A DNA stretch of 64,000 bases from Hevea brasiliensis (lineage: Eukaryota > Streptophyta > Magnoliopsida > Malpighiales > Euphorbiaceae): contig NC_079496.1 in NCBI RefSeq assembly GCF_030052815.1, forward strand, positions 44,913,593 to 44,977,592, given 5' to 3'. Made by a program: the position numbers and the translations under genes. Shown in pieces: positions 8,837 through 20,995 of this stretch (the first letter of the stretch is position 1; every line of letters begins with the position of its first letter). The notes under the pieces are model-generated. The model was not told where the DNA came from. It saw nothing but the letters and a program-made list of their open reading frames with translations, and made no database searches.

Positions 8837-11800
8837 TGTGACACCCTTACCCGTACAAGATACCCGAGTAAGTAATGCCACACGGTGTACCAGCACACTC
8901 TAATATTCCTCAATTAATTTATATCATGCTTTTGCATATAATTTATGAAATAAAATTTATTTAAACCATTTATCAAAAGTATCATTCATTTAAGGTTCCG
9001 AAAATTTTAAAGAAAATCCATGGAGTACGGCTAAAAATGGAGAAAACTGTTCTTGAACTGTTAAAAACACTTCCAATATTTTTATTCCATCATCTCAAAC
9101 TCCAATATCCAAAATCTCAACAATATTTCTCAATAGCAAATTCTCAATAATCTTTTCATTTCACAAACATCCATTTCTCATATACAAGCGATAAATACAT
9201 GCTCAAATTTTGCATTCATAGTCATAACTTTCATTATTTACATGGACATCAAAATATATTACATGAGTTCAAATACATATGAAAAAGTAAAAATCGCTAC
9301 AAAATATCAAAATGACAAAATGACACCTAGTGCCGTACCAATAATCGCAGTAGTGAGGTGACACGGACATCGCGCAGAATCGCAGGATGGACTCACCCGA
9401 TGCGTGGTCTACTGGGCTCACGATCAGGATCTCAGTACCTACGCGTGGCAAAGCAATGCGCTAAGCAATAATGCTTAGTGGTGCAATAATAAAATAACAA
9501 GAAATAACAGATATAAATATGTATTGCATGTACATGTTTTGTTTGTCATGTATTTGTATAACCTTTCATTTATTTCTTCTACATTGCTCATTTTCATTCA
9601 TTTGGTTGCCCAAGTAACCTACACTAGACGATCGGATGGATAACGGTAACCGCACTGGGTACCTAGTACCTCGGGCCGTCACACACCATCGGTTACATAT
9701 GCATCTCCCGTGCAGGCAAATGCTAACAAGTCGTAAATAATATCGGGCACAAGGCCAAGTCTCAATACAAAGTCGAATGGCTAAAAGCCATGAAATCACG
9801 AATGGCATATTGCCATGTGCGATCGCTAATCGAACCTATTGGCATGCCAAACTATCCAAACCAATCTTGTTAGGTATACTAGGGCATTTGAAACTTTTAA
9901 ATTCTTCAATTTGTAAATTTCATGTTTTGGTGTTACTATTCACCTCATTGGTCAAAAAAAATGTTGACTTTTGGATAGAAAATATGTTCATTGACTTTGG
10001 CACTCCCAACATACCACATTTGGTGTTTAAAACTTGTTGGCATTAAGTGTTAATACCATTTCAAAGTGTAACTCAACACAAGCAGAATTTTCAGTTTTGG
10101 TGAGTCAACTTCACTGTTCCATTGGACACTGTTACTGTAGGAATTTGAAGAAATGTAAAACATGAAAGTTGTTCCTTATTTTGTCTAGTTGAATTTCCTT
10201 TTTTGAATCACTCCATTTGGAGTTTTTTAACTCCAGATATGGTCCAAAGACCCAAGCTGGCCGAATGTGCATTCTGCAGAAAATTACCATATCTACAGTG
10301 CATGAACAGTAACTAGAGTCACTTGGTTGGATGGGTTCTGGCCATAATTTGGGGTAGGTTCCTTCATGAAAGTTGTTTGTCTATGTCTTAACTTGTTGCT
10401 GTAAAAATTTCAGGTCAATTGACCAAATCTACAGTGAGGTATGGCCAAATGAACAGTTACTGTTCATTTGGCCAATTCTGCAGAATCAGTTTCAGGGTTC
10501 CGGATTGGGACCAAGTTTTGGTCCTCTTGCTTTGGTCTTTTGGGCATGGTTTCTTCAGCAAAAATGTGCCATTATAAGCCTAGTTTCATGTCCAATTGGC
10601 CAAACTTCAATTGGACTAACACAGCCCAAGTTATGGCAGTGCAAAGGGATTGAATTTTCAGTCCCTATGCTGCTGTCCTAGGGCAGTTTATACCTTGACT
10701 TTGCCATACCATTTTTCAGTCCAAATTGTATTCAACATACCTCAAATGGTCACTTATTGACCATTAGATTGTTCTTTAACAGTTTAGTAAGTCAAGTCAA
10801 TTTTTCATGCCTCAAAACCCTAATATTCAATGCAATTTACCCATAAACCTCAACTAGCACCCTAGTTCAACATCTATATAGGTATATAGCTTAAACGTAA
10901 CCTCCAATTCATGCTAAGTCCATTAAAAACATCCAAAACCATTCCTCTATTAGGGCTGCCGAAATTCAAGTGTTCATACCCATAGGTTTTTTGTTCATTT
11001 AAACTACAAATCTTACTAAGTTCAAGTCCAAAATCATGGAAATAAAGAGTTTAACGGGTATAAGTGCACTAACCTTGTTTGGGCAGAATTTCCAAAGCCC
11101 TAAACTTCAATTTCCTTCCTCTTGTTGGCTGCCAAGAGCTTTAGCAAGGTGCTAGGGCAAATTTTTGTGAAGATAACTTAAGGTTTTAAGGTTGGATGTT
11201 GGAAGGTTTAAAGCTAAACTTGAGCATCAATGGAGGAAAGGGGTATAGGGATTTCGGCTGGTCTTTTGGGGAAGGATGGCTGCTGGTTTTTCTTTCTTAT
11301 TTTGGTCTTATTTTATGTCTTTTAATAGTTAGTCAAAGGATTGCTTAAGTGTGATTGGTGGAAGTTTTTAAGTGACCTCACATTATGTCATAAATGGGCA
11401 TTTTATTGCATTTTCTTTTCTTTCCTCCACTACTCATTTTCAATTTAATTTCTAGCAATATTTCTTCATATTTTATGTTATATTAATTATTTACTCAACT
11501 GGACAAGTCGGCCAAAAATCACCTTTGAAGGCGAAATGACCAAAATGCCCTTCGTTTGGCTTAACGGGTCAAAATTGTCTGTACCGATTGAAAAATTTTT
11601 CTAGGTATTTTCTTGGCATTCTAATGCCATGGGACCTCAATTACCCTTCTCTGGAGTCCCAAAAATTATTTTATAATTTTTCCCCCGGGTCTAGGGCTCC
11701 TCGTTGCAAGAACCGCAACTTCCCTCCGGTTACCCATCGCTTGGGCACCGGCTCGTTTTACTTGGTTGTATTTTATTTCAAAAATTTTTACTAAGTGTTT

Positions 11801-11932
11801 CTTATTAATATTTGAGTTAATTATGGTTCCTGACTTTAGTTTAAATATTTTTTCGGACGTTCTAGCTGTCCGGACCGACACCGGTCACCGGAACAGTAGG
11901 ATGTACGGAGTGGTTACCGGGAGGGTGTTACA
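8837..11932 (-). repeat. Element A right LTR (5' LTR, 3.1 kb)
   Basis: Plus-strand ends are TGTGACACCC and GGGTGTTACA. From about 9860 to 11932 it is almost identical to the left LTR. From 8837 to about 9860 it has many small differences that cluster at CTG, CAG and CCGG (see findings). It carries the 5S-like block (11767-11711), a splice donor G at 11073, and the hairpin CTAAGCA/TGCTTAG (9461-9478). With the acceptor at 8714-8713 the donor would define a leader intron of about 2.36 kb. Confidence 0.9.
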
Positions 11933-14466
11933 ATTATTTCATAATAAATTTCATAATTTATACATTCATCATGCTATTCATACTTTTCTTACATCATTCA
12001 TAATGATCACAATTCACAACAATGGTGTTCGTATACCATTGTACTCAAAATATTATTCCTTTTTCTTATAAATAGAATTAATGTTTCATTTATATTTTCA
12101 TGTGATTCATTTATTCATTACAATATTTATATGAATTCATAACTCATACAAGGTGTTATTATCTTATTTGTAATGGAAACATAAATCCTAATGTAAACCT
12201 CATCCCATTTATACTCAACAATCCATCTAGGTTAATGTCATTTCATATTCAAGTGGTATTACTTATGTTTTATTAGACCTACAAGTAATGGAAATAAATC
12301 TTAACTATATACTCACATAACTTAAATGTTCATTAAGCCATTTAGGTGAATTACTATTTCTATTCCAAATAATCCATGAATGTTTCATGGATTCTAAATT
12401 TTCATACCTTAATTTCCTCTACCAATTTAGTTATTATACTTTGTGTCTTTGTATTACTATTCACATTACTATTCACTCAAATTGTTGAATTTTTAATACA
12501 TAATAAATTTATTGAACCTAAGTTCTCCAAGATACCACATTTTGCATTCAAAATTTGTTGGTATTGGTTGCCAATACCATTTCCAAGCTTAATGTTAATT
12601 GGGCAGAATTTTCAGTTTTCATGCCTTGTATTTACTGTTCTATTGGTCAATTTTGCAGTGGCAATTTAGCAAACTGATCAACATGAAAGTTGTTCCTCAT
12701 TTTGTCTAGTTGAATTTCCTTTTTTGAATCGCTCCATTTGGAGTTTTTTAGCTCAAGTTATGGCCTAAAAACCATGACTGGCCGGATTGGGCAGAACCCA
12801 AAATTCTGGGTAAAATTGTTTCTGCCAGATTTGGTAACTCAAGTTTGGTTGGCAATTTGACTAGGTTATTATCATAATTTGGGTCAGGTTTCTTCATGAA
12901 AGTTTTTGTTCTATATCTCAACTTGTTGCTGGTAAAATTTCAGGTCAATTGGACTTTGCTACATTGAGTTATGGCCAAATGACCAAATACTGTTTATTTG
13001 GTCATTTTGCCCAGGCAGATTGCAGGTCACCCGGATTAGGGCAAACTTTTGGTCAAGTTGGTTTGGTTTTCTGGGCATAGTTTCTTCACCAAAGTTGTGC
13101 CATTATGTGTCTAGTTTCACCTCCAATTGGCCTCATACCAATTGGAGTCACACAACCTCAGTTATAGGTCAAACAATGCCCTGGACTCATAGGTCCAAAT
13201 TTCCTGCATAAGAGAAGCACTCCCAATTTTCAATTTCACCCAACTTCCAAACTTCAATTCGCATTTATAACACTTCTAATAGTCAATAATCAACCTCAAC
13301 ATCATCAAATTCAAGTCACAACACAAAATTCCATATTTGAGCAAACCCTAAATCAACTTGCATAAATTTTAAATTCCAAGAGAATTTCTAGCACTAACCT
13401 TATTCCTTAGCTTCACTCAACTTCAATTCAACCTTCTAATCAATCAAAAACTTGAAGCTCCTTCTTGGTCCACCTTGGCTGAAGTTCCTCTTGCCCCAAA
13501 CTCAATTTCTTTTGGTTTTTTTTGAGTGCTTTCTACTAATTAGGCTTTAGTTTAGAGTGGGCTATAATTTTTCCAAGAAAAAATTTGGTTGAGACTTAGG
13601 GTTTTAAGCTTTGGATTTTAGGTTTTAATGGAAAATTTTAGAGAAGAAGGGAAGAAAGCAAATGGATGGGAAGAAGGGAAAAAATGCAGATTTTTATTCA
13701 ATAATTAACCTATATAATAATTAAATATTTAATGGCAATATGGTAAATAAGTAGAATGGCAAATTTGAAATTATTTTGAAGTTTATAATCATTATAATTT
13801 GACTTTTCAATAATTATTTTTAATTTTCATAATTTCAATTAATTAAATTAATTTAGCTTCATTAAATTAATAATCATCATTTTTGGTCAATATTGAACCC
13901 TCAAATTTAATTGACCAAATTTTGCTCTTACCGAGTTGTCGGTTTATCTTTCTTTCTTCTTTCTTTTACTCATTTTTAATTTAATTTTCATCAATATTTA
14001 TTCCTATTTTATGTCATAATAATTATTTACTTGGACAAGTTGGTCAAAAATCATCTCCGAAGACGAAATGACCAAAATGCCCTCCGTTTGGCTTAACAGA
14101 CTAAAATTGTCTGTACCGATTGAAAAATTTTTCTAAGTATTTTCTTGGCATTCTAATGCCATAGGAACCTCAATGACCCTTCTCTGGAGTCCCAAAAATT
14201 ATTTTATGAATTTTCTCCCGGGTCTAGGGCTCCTAGTTGCGAGAACCGCAACTTTCCACAGGGTTACCCATCGCTAGGGCACCGGCTCATTTAACTTGGT
14301 TGTATTTTATTTTTAAAATTTTTCCTAAATTTTTCTTATTAATATTTGAGTTATTTATGACTCTTCACTCTAGTCTAATTATTTTTCCAGACGTTCTAGC
14401 TGTCCGGACCGACATCGGTCACCGGAACAGTAAAATGTACGTAATTGCTGCAGTGAGGGTATTACA
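11933..14466 (-). repeat. Element B left LTR, partial
   Basis: Matches the right LTR from about 17264 onward, interrupted there at 19207-23359. It ends GGGTATTACA, next to a purine tract. It contains the splice donor (G at 13398), LTR modules (about 12680-13170), the 5S-like block (14298-14247) and the conserved element-sense start box at 14466-14390. The missing first 1.6 kb should lie beyond the A array, outside the window. Confidence 0.88.
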
Positions 14467-14479
14467 ATTCTTCCCCTCT
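14467..14479 (-). other. Polypurine tract of element B
   Basis: The minus strand reads AGAGGGGAAGAAT just before the LTR start, after CGAGGACGAAATTTAAATT, as in element A. Confidence 0.8.
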
Positions 14480-14642
14480 AATTTAAATTTCGTCCTCGAA
14501 ATTTACTAGGTGTTTTGGATTCTAAGATAATTCTTTTACCTTTCTATTGCTCCCTCTGTCTACTTCTTTTATATATATGGTACTATTTAGTCTTTTCAAA
14601 TCTATTACTATACACTTAGGCATATCATAAAGGAAGGATACT

Positions 14643-15521
14643 TTACCTCAAATTCACATCTGGGGCTTCTTGCTCCTCTCCGACTTGGGTGACATTTGGA
14701 AGTGATGTTACTATTGTACTTGGTCCTTCCACGACCTCTGTCTGGGTCCGTGGTAAATTCCTCTTAGGACAATCTTTTAGACGATGGTCTATAGCCCCAC
14801 ATCTGTAACAGGCTCCAGTCAATCCTCTACATTCACCTTTATGCCACTTGTTACAATGGCCACATTTTCTTGCTAGTCCTGGTGCACTCACTATTAGTGT
14901 TTCTGGTTGATCTCTTCTGGGTATAGGCCTGGGTCTAGATCTCCTACTTTGATCAGATGTCTGACTTAACTGTTCTCTTGGCCTCTTATTACTAGATTGT
15001 CCAAATTTCCCCTTTTGCTGATCACCATTCCTCGTTTGTTCCTCTTCATGAACACAGCTAATATATTTCTTTCTGAACTCTATCAGAAAGAATTCCCAAG
15101 TTACGTCGGCTGGTGGCACTACCTTGGTTACAACATCCCACCACCGATATGCAGCTTCTTGTAATAATGAAACTGTACACTCCAAACTCTGTTCTGGTGT
15201 GCAATGGAGCTGCTGCAGGACTCTTTTAGTCCTTTCTAACCAATACTCAGCCACTTAAGAATCATCTTCCTTTCTACCATTGAAATCTATAGCTCCATAC
15301 TTCCTAATTTTTCCTAGAGGTGATTTTCGCTGAGGCAGTGGTGGAATAACCCCAGTCATCTGTCGAAAGAATCCAGTCATCTGCTCAAACAAGGCCTGTT
15401 GGGGTTGTACAGGCACCTTTTGCACTGGTGGAGTAGGATCTCCTCGATTTCCAATATCACTCCCAGTCGAGATACGACTTACTACTTCTTCTTCTGCTGC
15501 CCTCTACGATTCTGAGTCCAT
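14643..15521 (-). pseudogene. Element B gag, internally deleted
   Basis: From ATG 15521 (MDSES) the frame runs through FFRQMTGVIPPLPQRKSPL, KYGAIDFNGRKEDDS, WLERTKRVLQQLHCTPEQS, the capsid motif EAAYRWWDVV and EFRKKYIS, then jumps directly to a basic tail. About 80 capsid residues seen in relatives (from SVAEYEREF on) are gone. Zinc knuckles remain (CGHCNKWHKGEC, CYRCGAIDHRLKDC). In-frame TAG or TAA codons follow MDSES and EDDS. The frame ends NLR-stop at 14643, where protease would start. An acceptor-like TTATTTTAG lies at 15530-15531. It may be a defective passenger gag. Confidence 0.85.
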
Positions 15522-15645
15522 ACCTTAACCTAAAATAACCAAGAAAACATATCTGCATTAGTGTCACCTCAACTCATATGAATGCAATGCATGTTATGCA
15601 CACTATCTCATTCTATCTATCTATGTCTAGGAACGCCTAAACCAC

Positions 15646-15657
15646 GCTCTGCTACCA
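15646..15657 (-). other. Primer binding site of element B
   Basis: The minus strand reads TGGTAGCAGAGC, one mismatch to the initiator tRNA-Met site TGGTATCAGAGC, next to the LTR at 15663. Confidence 0.8.
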
Positions 15658-16227
15658 ATAAATGTAACACCCCTCACCCTACTACAGTGTAGCCGAGCAA
15701 GGCGTGCTACATTCGGTGCTGGAGCACCCTAACTTATCTTACTTTATTTTTTTTTAAATAATTTTGAATTCATTTAATTTAATATCAATTATTTTTTTGA
15801 CGGAGAAACCAGTGGAGTTTCCACTATTTTATTATCGTTTGGCATATTTCAATATTCACCTGTTTGAAATTCAATTCAATAATATTTCTAAAATAAAATC
15901 TTATCCATGCTAATCATAATTATCTCATCAATCATTCTCATAATTTTCTCATATTTCAAATCTCATCCAAACATTTCAATTTCATAATCATTTCCATACA
16001 TTTCCATTCATACTCAATTCATATGTAAACATTCTCAAATTACATAAGCAAAATTTTCAAATTTTCTTAATTTACATAATTTACAAAATAATTACAAATT
16101 TTCATAATTTACATGATATATAAATTAATTACATATGAAAAAGCTAATTAATTAATTTACATCGCATTTCTATTAATTACCTGTTCATAATATACATTAC
16201 AATACAACATTTTGTACAAAATATAAA

Positions 16228-16231
<4 letters not shown>

Positions 16232-16278
<47 letters not shown>
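16232..16278. repeat. AT dinucleotide microsatellite
   Basis: About 23 TA units without interruption inside the right LTR of B. No equivalent is seen at the same place in the A or F LTRs. Confidence 0.95.
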
Positions 16279-16280
<2 letters not shown>

Positions 16281-17044
16281 GTCCTATCTACATGCATTGC
16301 TGAGGAGGTGACAAACTTTGACACTCTGCAGATCAAAACTCCCAAAATTCCCAGTCAAACGTCCATTGGGTTCTAGCTTCAGTACATGCGTGAAGGAAAC
16401 AATTCCATCGCACTAAGCATTGCTGCTTAGTGGTGCAATAATATAACAAGGAAATAATATACAAATAAAGATAGAAATAAAACATAATTCAAATAATTAA
16501 GATTTATTTATACTTCACATGCGGTTTCTAAAATTTAATATGTTTTATCCTAATTTAGTCTTCTTTGAAAGTGTTTATTTCGCCAATGTACAGTAATAAT
16601 GTACAAAGAAAAATGATATGAAAATAATAAATTTATGCTTATATTATTATATAAGTCACATTTGCAATATTTATTTATGTTATAATTTTCTTTGCTAATC
16701 TTTTAGCATTTTTTTCTATACTTGCTAGGTTGTCTCAGATTATTTCATAATAAGTAAATTTTGATATCGGTCCAGTTTATTTCGATTCTTTCTAATAAAT
16801 AACTATTCTAATTTGTTTTAGGTCATCTTACTCATTTATTTAATTTCTAATATTTTTAATTGCTAATATTCTTAACTTATCTCAATAAATTTCACTGCCC
16901 AAGTAACCTATGACAGGCTGACTAAACTGGATAACGGGTCGTTGGCACTGGACACCGCGGTGCCTCGGGCCGTCATACCATGGGACGCGGAACGTTAACC
17001 ACGTATGCAGTCAGTATGGCTAAAAAGCCATGATAACACATAAT

Positions 17045-17142
17045 CGGGCATAAAAGCCATGAATACAGGCATAAAGCCATGAATGCGGGCATAAAGCCAT
17101 GAATACAGGCATAAACCTTTGAATATAGGCATAAAAGCCTTT
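17045..17142. repeat. About 22-bp tandem repeats (GGCATAAAGCCATGAATAC)
   Basis: Four to five degenerate copies of GGCATAAAGCCATGAATAC in the B LTR. The A and F LTRs have a single related stretch (AGAATGGCTAAAAGCCATGA) in the same context, so this looks like local expansion in B. Confidence 0.85.
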
Positions 17143-19917
17143 CGCAGTACTGCTAAAACAATACCCTATTGGCATGCCAAACTATCCAATCTGACACACA
17201 TGTCTAGGCAATACAAGGGCACATAATATCATTAAATATTAATATATTGCGTTTTATGACTTTATTATTTCATAATAAATTTCATAATTTATATATTCAT
17301 CATACTATTCATACTTTTCTTACATCATTCATAATGATCACAATTCACAACAATGGTGTTCATATACCATTGTACTCAAAACATTCTTCCTTTCTCTTAT
17401 AAATACAATTAATGTTTCATTTATATTTTCATGTGATTCATTTATTCATTACAATATTTATATGAATTCATAACTCATACAAGGTGTTATTATCTTATTT
17501 GTAATGGAAACATAAATCCTAATGTGAACCTCATCCCATTTATACTCAACAATCCATCTAGGTTAATGTCATTTCATATTCAAGTGGTATTACTTATGTT
17601 TTATTAGACCTACAAGTAATGGAAATAAATCTTAACTATATACTCACATAACTTAAATGTTCATTAAGCCATTTAGGTAAATTACTATTTCTATTCCAAA
17701 TAATCCATGAATGTTTCATGGATTCCAAATTTTTATACCTTAATTTCCTCTACCAATTTAGTTATTATACTTTGTGTCTCTGTATTACTATTCACATTAC
17801 TATTCACTCAAATTGTTGACTTTTTAATACATAATAAATTTATTGAACCTAAGTTCTCCAAGATACCACATTTTGCATTCAAAATTTGTTGGTATTGGTT
17901 GCCAATACCATTTCCAAGCTTAATGTTAATTGGGCAGAATTTTCAGTTTTCATGCCTTGTCTTTACTGTTCTATTGGTCAATTTTGCAGTGGCAATTTAG
18001 CAAACTGATCAACATGAAAGTTGTTCCTCATTTTGTCTAGTTGAATTTCCTTTTTTGAATCATTCAATTTGGAGTTTTTTTTATCTCAAGTTATGGCCTA
18101 AAAACCATGACTGGCCGGATTGGGCAGAACCCAAAATTCTGGGTAAAATTGTTTCTGCCAGATTTGGTAACTCAAGTTTGGTTGGCAATTTGACTAGGTT
18201 ATGATCATAATTTGGGTTAGGTTTCTTCATGAAAGTTGTTGGTCTATATCTCACTTTGTTGCTGGTAAAATTTCAGGTCAATTGGACTTTGCTACATTGA
18301 GTTATGGCCAAATGACCAAATACTATTCATTTGGTCATTTTGCCCAGGCAGATTGCAGGTCACCCGGATTAGGGCAAACTTTTGGTCAAGTTGGTTTGGT
18401 TTTCTGGGCATGGTTTCTTCACCAAAGTTGTGCCATTATGTGTCTAGTTTCACCTCCAATTTGCCTCATACTAATTGGAGTCACACAACCTCAGTTATAG
18501 GTCAAACAATACCCTGGACTCATAGGTCCAAATTTCCTGCATAAGAGAAGCACTCCCAATTTTCAATTTCACCCAACTTCCAAACTTCAATTCACATTTA
18601 TAACACTTCTAATAGTCAATGATAAACCTCCACATCATCAAATTCAAGTCACAACACAAAATTCCATATTTGAGCAAACCCTAAATCAACTTGCATAAAT
18701 TTTAAATTCCAAGAGAATTTCTAGCACTAACCTTTTTCCTTAGCTTCACTCAACTTCAATTCAACCTTCTAATCAATCAAAAACTTGAAGCTCCTTCTTG
18801 GTCCACCTTGGCTGAAGTTCCTCTTGCCCCAAACTCAATTTCTTTTGGTTTTTCTTGAGTGCTTTCTACTAATTAGGCTTTAGTTTAGGGTGGGCTATAA
18901 TTTTTCCAAGAAAAAATTTTGTTGAGACCTAGGGTTTTAAGCTTTAGATTTTAGGTTTTAATGGAAAATTTTAGAGAAGAAGGGAAGAAAGCAAATGGAC
19001 GGGAAGAAGGGGAAAAATGCAGATTTTTATTCAATAATTAACCTATATAATAATTAAATATTTAATGGCAATATGGTAAATAAGTAGAATGGCAAATTTG
19101 AAATTATTTTGAAGTTTATAATCATTATAATTTGACTTTTCAATAATTATTTTTAATTTTCATAATTTCAATTAATTAAATTAATTTAGCTTCATTAAAT
19201 TAATAATGTCACACCCTACCCCTCTGTAAGGCATAACATGATCCCGTAGTATACCTAAAGAATTACCAACTCCGTCTACTGATAATCCACTAAATACACT
19301 ACAAGGGATTTTAAAAACTTTTCTTACTTCTTTTACAGTGGTGAGCGCTATTTACAGGTGTTAAAAACCTTTTTGAACTGAAGTGATAGAACTAACACAT
19401 TTGAATTATTTGGAGTTTCTGTAAAAATTTTGGCAGAGTGCCATCTGTATTTTGGATAAAATAGTTCTTCAGAAAACCTGTAAAAAGCACTTCAATAGAT
19501 TTCCAAATCTCAACTCCAACATATTTCTCAACACAACACATTTCTCAACTCAAATCCACAGTGGTTTTTCAAAGACTGAGATAAAAGAAATATAATACAA
19601 TTTTTACAAGCCAAAATAACTCATAATTATTTTACAACTTCAATGTACAATTTTTATTTACAACTGCTCAAAACCAATAACAATATGTACATACAGTGAA
19701 CATACATTACATTACAAAATACAAAATATTGGTATACTCATTAAACCCGGTAGTCTCTCACTGGAGATACTAGCAGCCTAGTCTGTTGCCCTGTCTGTCT
19801 GTCTACCTAAGACAGCAATAAAAAGCTATCGCTGAGACAATGTCTCAGTGGTGCACAACATTAACCAAATACAACTTTAAATCATAATTCATAAATCATT
19901 CAAATAGTGGATACTTA

Positions 19918-20135
19918 AAACCATAGTTAAATTCAAGACAATGAATGTCATAAGGAATTTAACACAATATCACAATAAATCTCAGTAATCAAAACATGGT
20001 TAAATTCAAAAGACAGTGAATGTCAATAAGGATTTAAACTCCATTTCACAATATCACAATAAATCTCAATAATCAAAACATGGTTAAATTCAAAAGACAG
20101 TGAATGTCAATAAGAATTTAAACTCCATTTCACAA
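19918..20135. repeat. 84-bp tandem repeat, about 2.5 copies
   Basis: Copies carry AAACATGGTTAAATTCAAAA and CAGTGAATGTCAATAAG, with starts near 19963 and 20047 and a partial copy before. They lie inside the solo LTR and are not seen as an array in the C LTRs. Confidence 0.85.
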
Positions 20136-20265
20136 ATTATCAAATTGCATAATAACACAATTTAGTCGAATAATTTAAGAATACAGTGTTGCCAATTCAT
20201 TCACAACTTAGGCCATGACACAATTTTTCTGATCAATGCTAGCATTTAAGGGTACTTACCAAAGC

Positions 20266-20420
20266 ACCTGCAGGCATTACGTATCGCCGTCCCTGCAAGC
20301 CCTTGGGTGGTACCTATCAGAGCACTTGCAGGCGTTACGTATCACCATCCCTGCAAGGTCTTGAGTTCACTCGTGAGAGTTCCCAAGAATCATAGGCGTT
20401 ACATATCGCCGTCCCTACTT
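20266..20420. repeat. Three spaced copies of GGCGTTACGTATCGCCGTCCC
   Basis: Copies at about 20273, 20331 and 20395 share GCAGGCGTTACGTATC and GCCGTCCCTGCAAG with small changes, spaced 58-65 bp. This is the most GC-rich stretch of the solo LTR. Confidence 0.8.
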
Positions 20421-20679
20421 TGCTCTGATAACACTAAACACCTTTTATCTCAAAATTTCCAAAGTCATAATTTCATTCACAAGATGGCAACATAATTCAT
20501 AATTAACTTCAACTTTCACAAATCACACTAAATCAATTTTTTCACAGTTTCAAACCATTTACAATGCTTTTCAAGCAATAAGTATCCATCAATATCATTC
20601 AAACAATTTCTCACAATTTCAAACCATTTACAGTACTGTTCAAGCGATAAATATTCATTCAAACACATTTCCACAATTT

Positions 20680-20995
20680 AAAACAATAATATACAAATAG
20701 TCATAATTCATTTCAATTGAAAAATTCAAAAGAAATAGTTGTTGTGCACAAACACAATTTAAAACAATAACATACAATTAATCATATGAAATATTATTCA
20801 GAGCAAAATCAGTTGAAAACTAGTTGTGCACAAACACAATTTAAAACAATAATGTACAATAGTCATAATTCATTTCAATTGAAAAATTCAAAAGAAATAG
20901 CCGTTGTGCACAAACACAATTTAAAACAATAACATACAATTAATCATATGAAATATTATTCAGAGCAAAATCAGTTGAAAACTAGTTGTGCACAA
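20680..20995. repeat. 162-bp tandem repeat, about 2 copies
   Basis: Copies share AACATACAATTAATCATATG and TTGTGCACAAACACAA, with matching points at 20761 and 20923. They lie inside the solo LTR. Confidence 0.85.

Larger units (their letters stand above)
894..11932 (-). mobile_element. Element A: Ty3/gypsy chromovirus, Tekay type
   Basis: On the minus strand: 5' LTR (11932-8837), primer site, gag, zinc knuckle and protease, RT, RNase H, integrase, chromodomain, purine tract, 3' LTR (4014-894). Domain order and the C-terminal chromodomain place it among chromoviruses of the Tekay/Del group. It lies inside the left LTR of element B: the first bases after 11932, ATTAT, match the uninterrupted B copy at 17264, giving a probable 5-bp target site whose left partner is not in the window. 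The two LTRs are nearly identical over their 11932-side two thirds, so A is among the youngest insertions. Frameshifts between domains make the copy non-functional as read. Confidence 0.92.
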
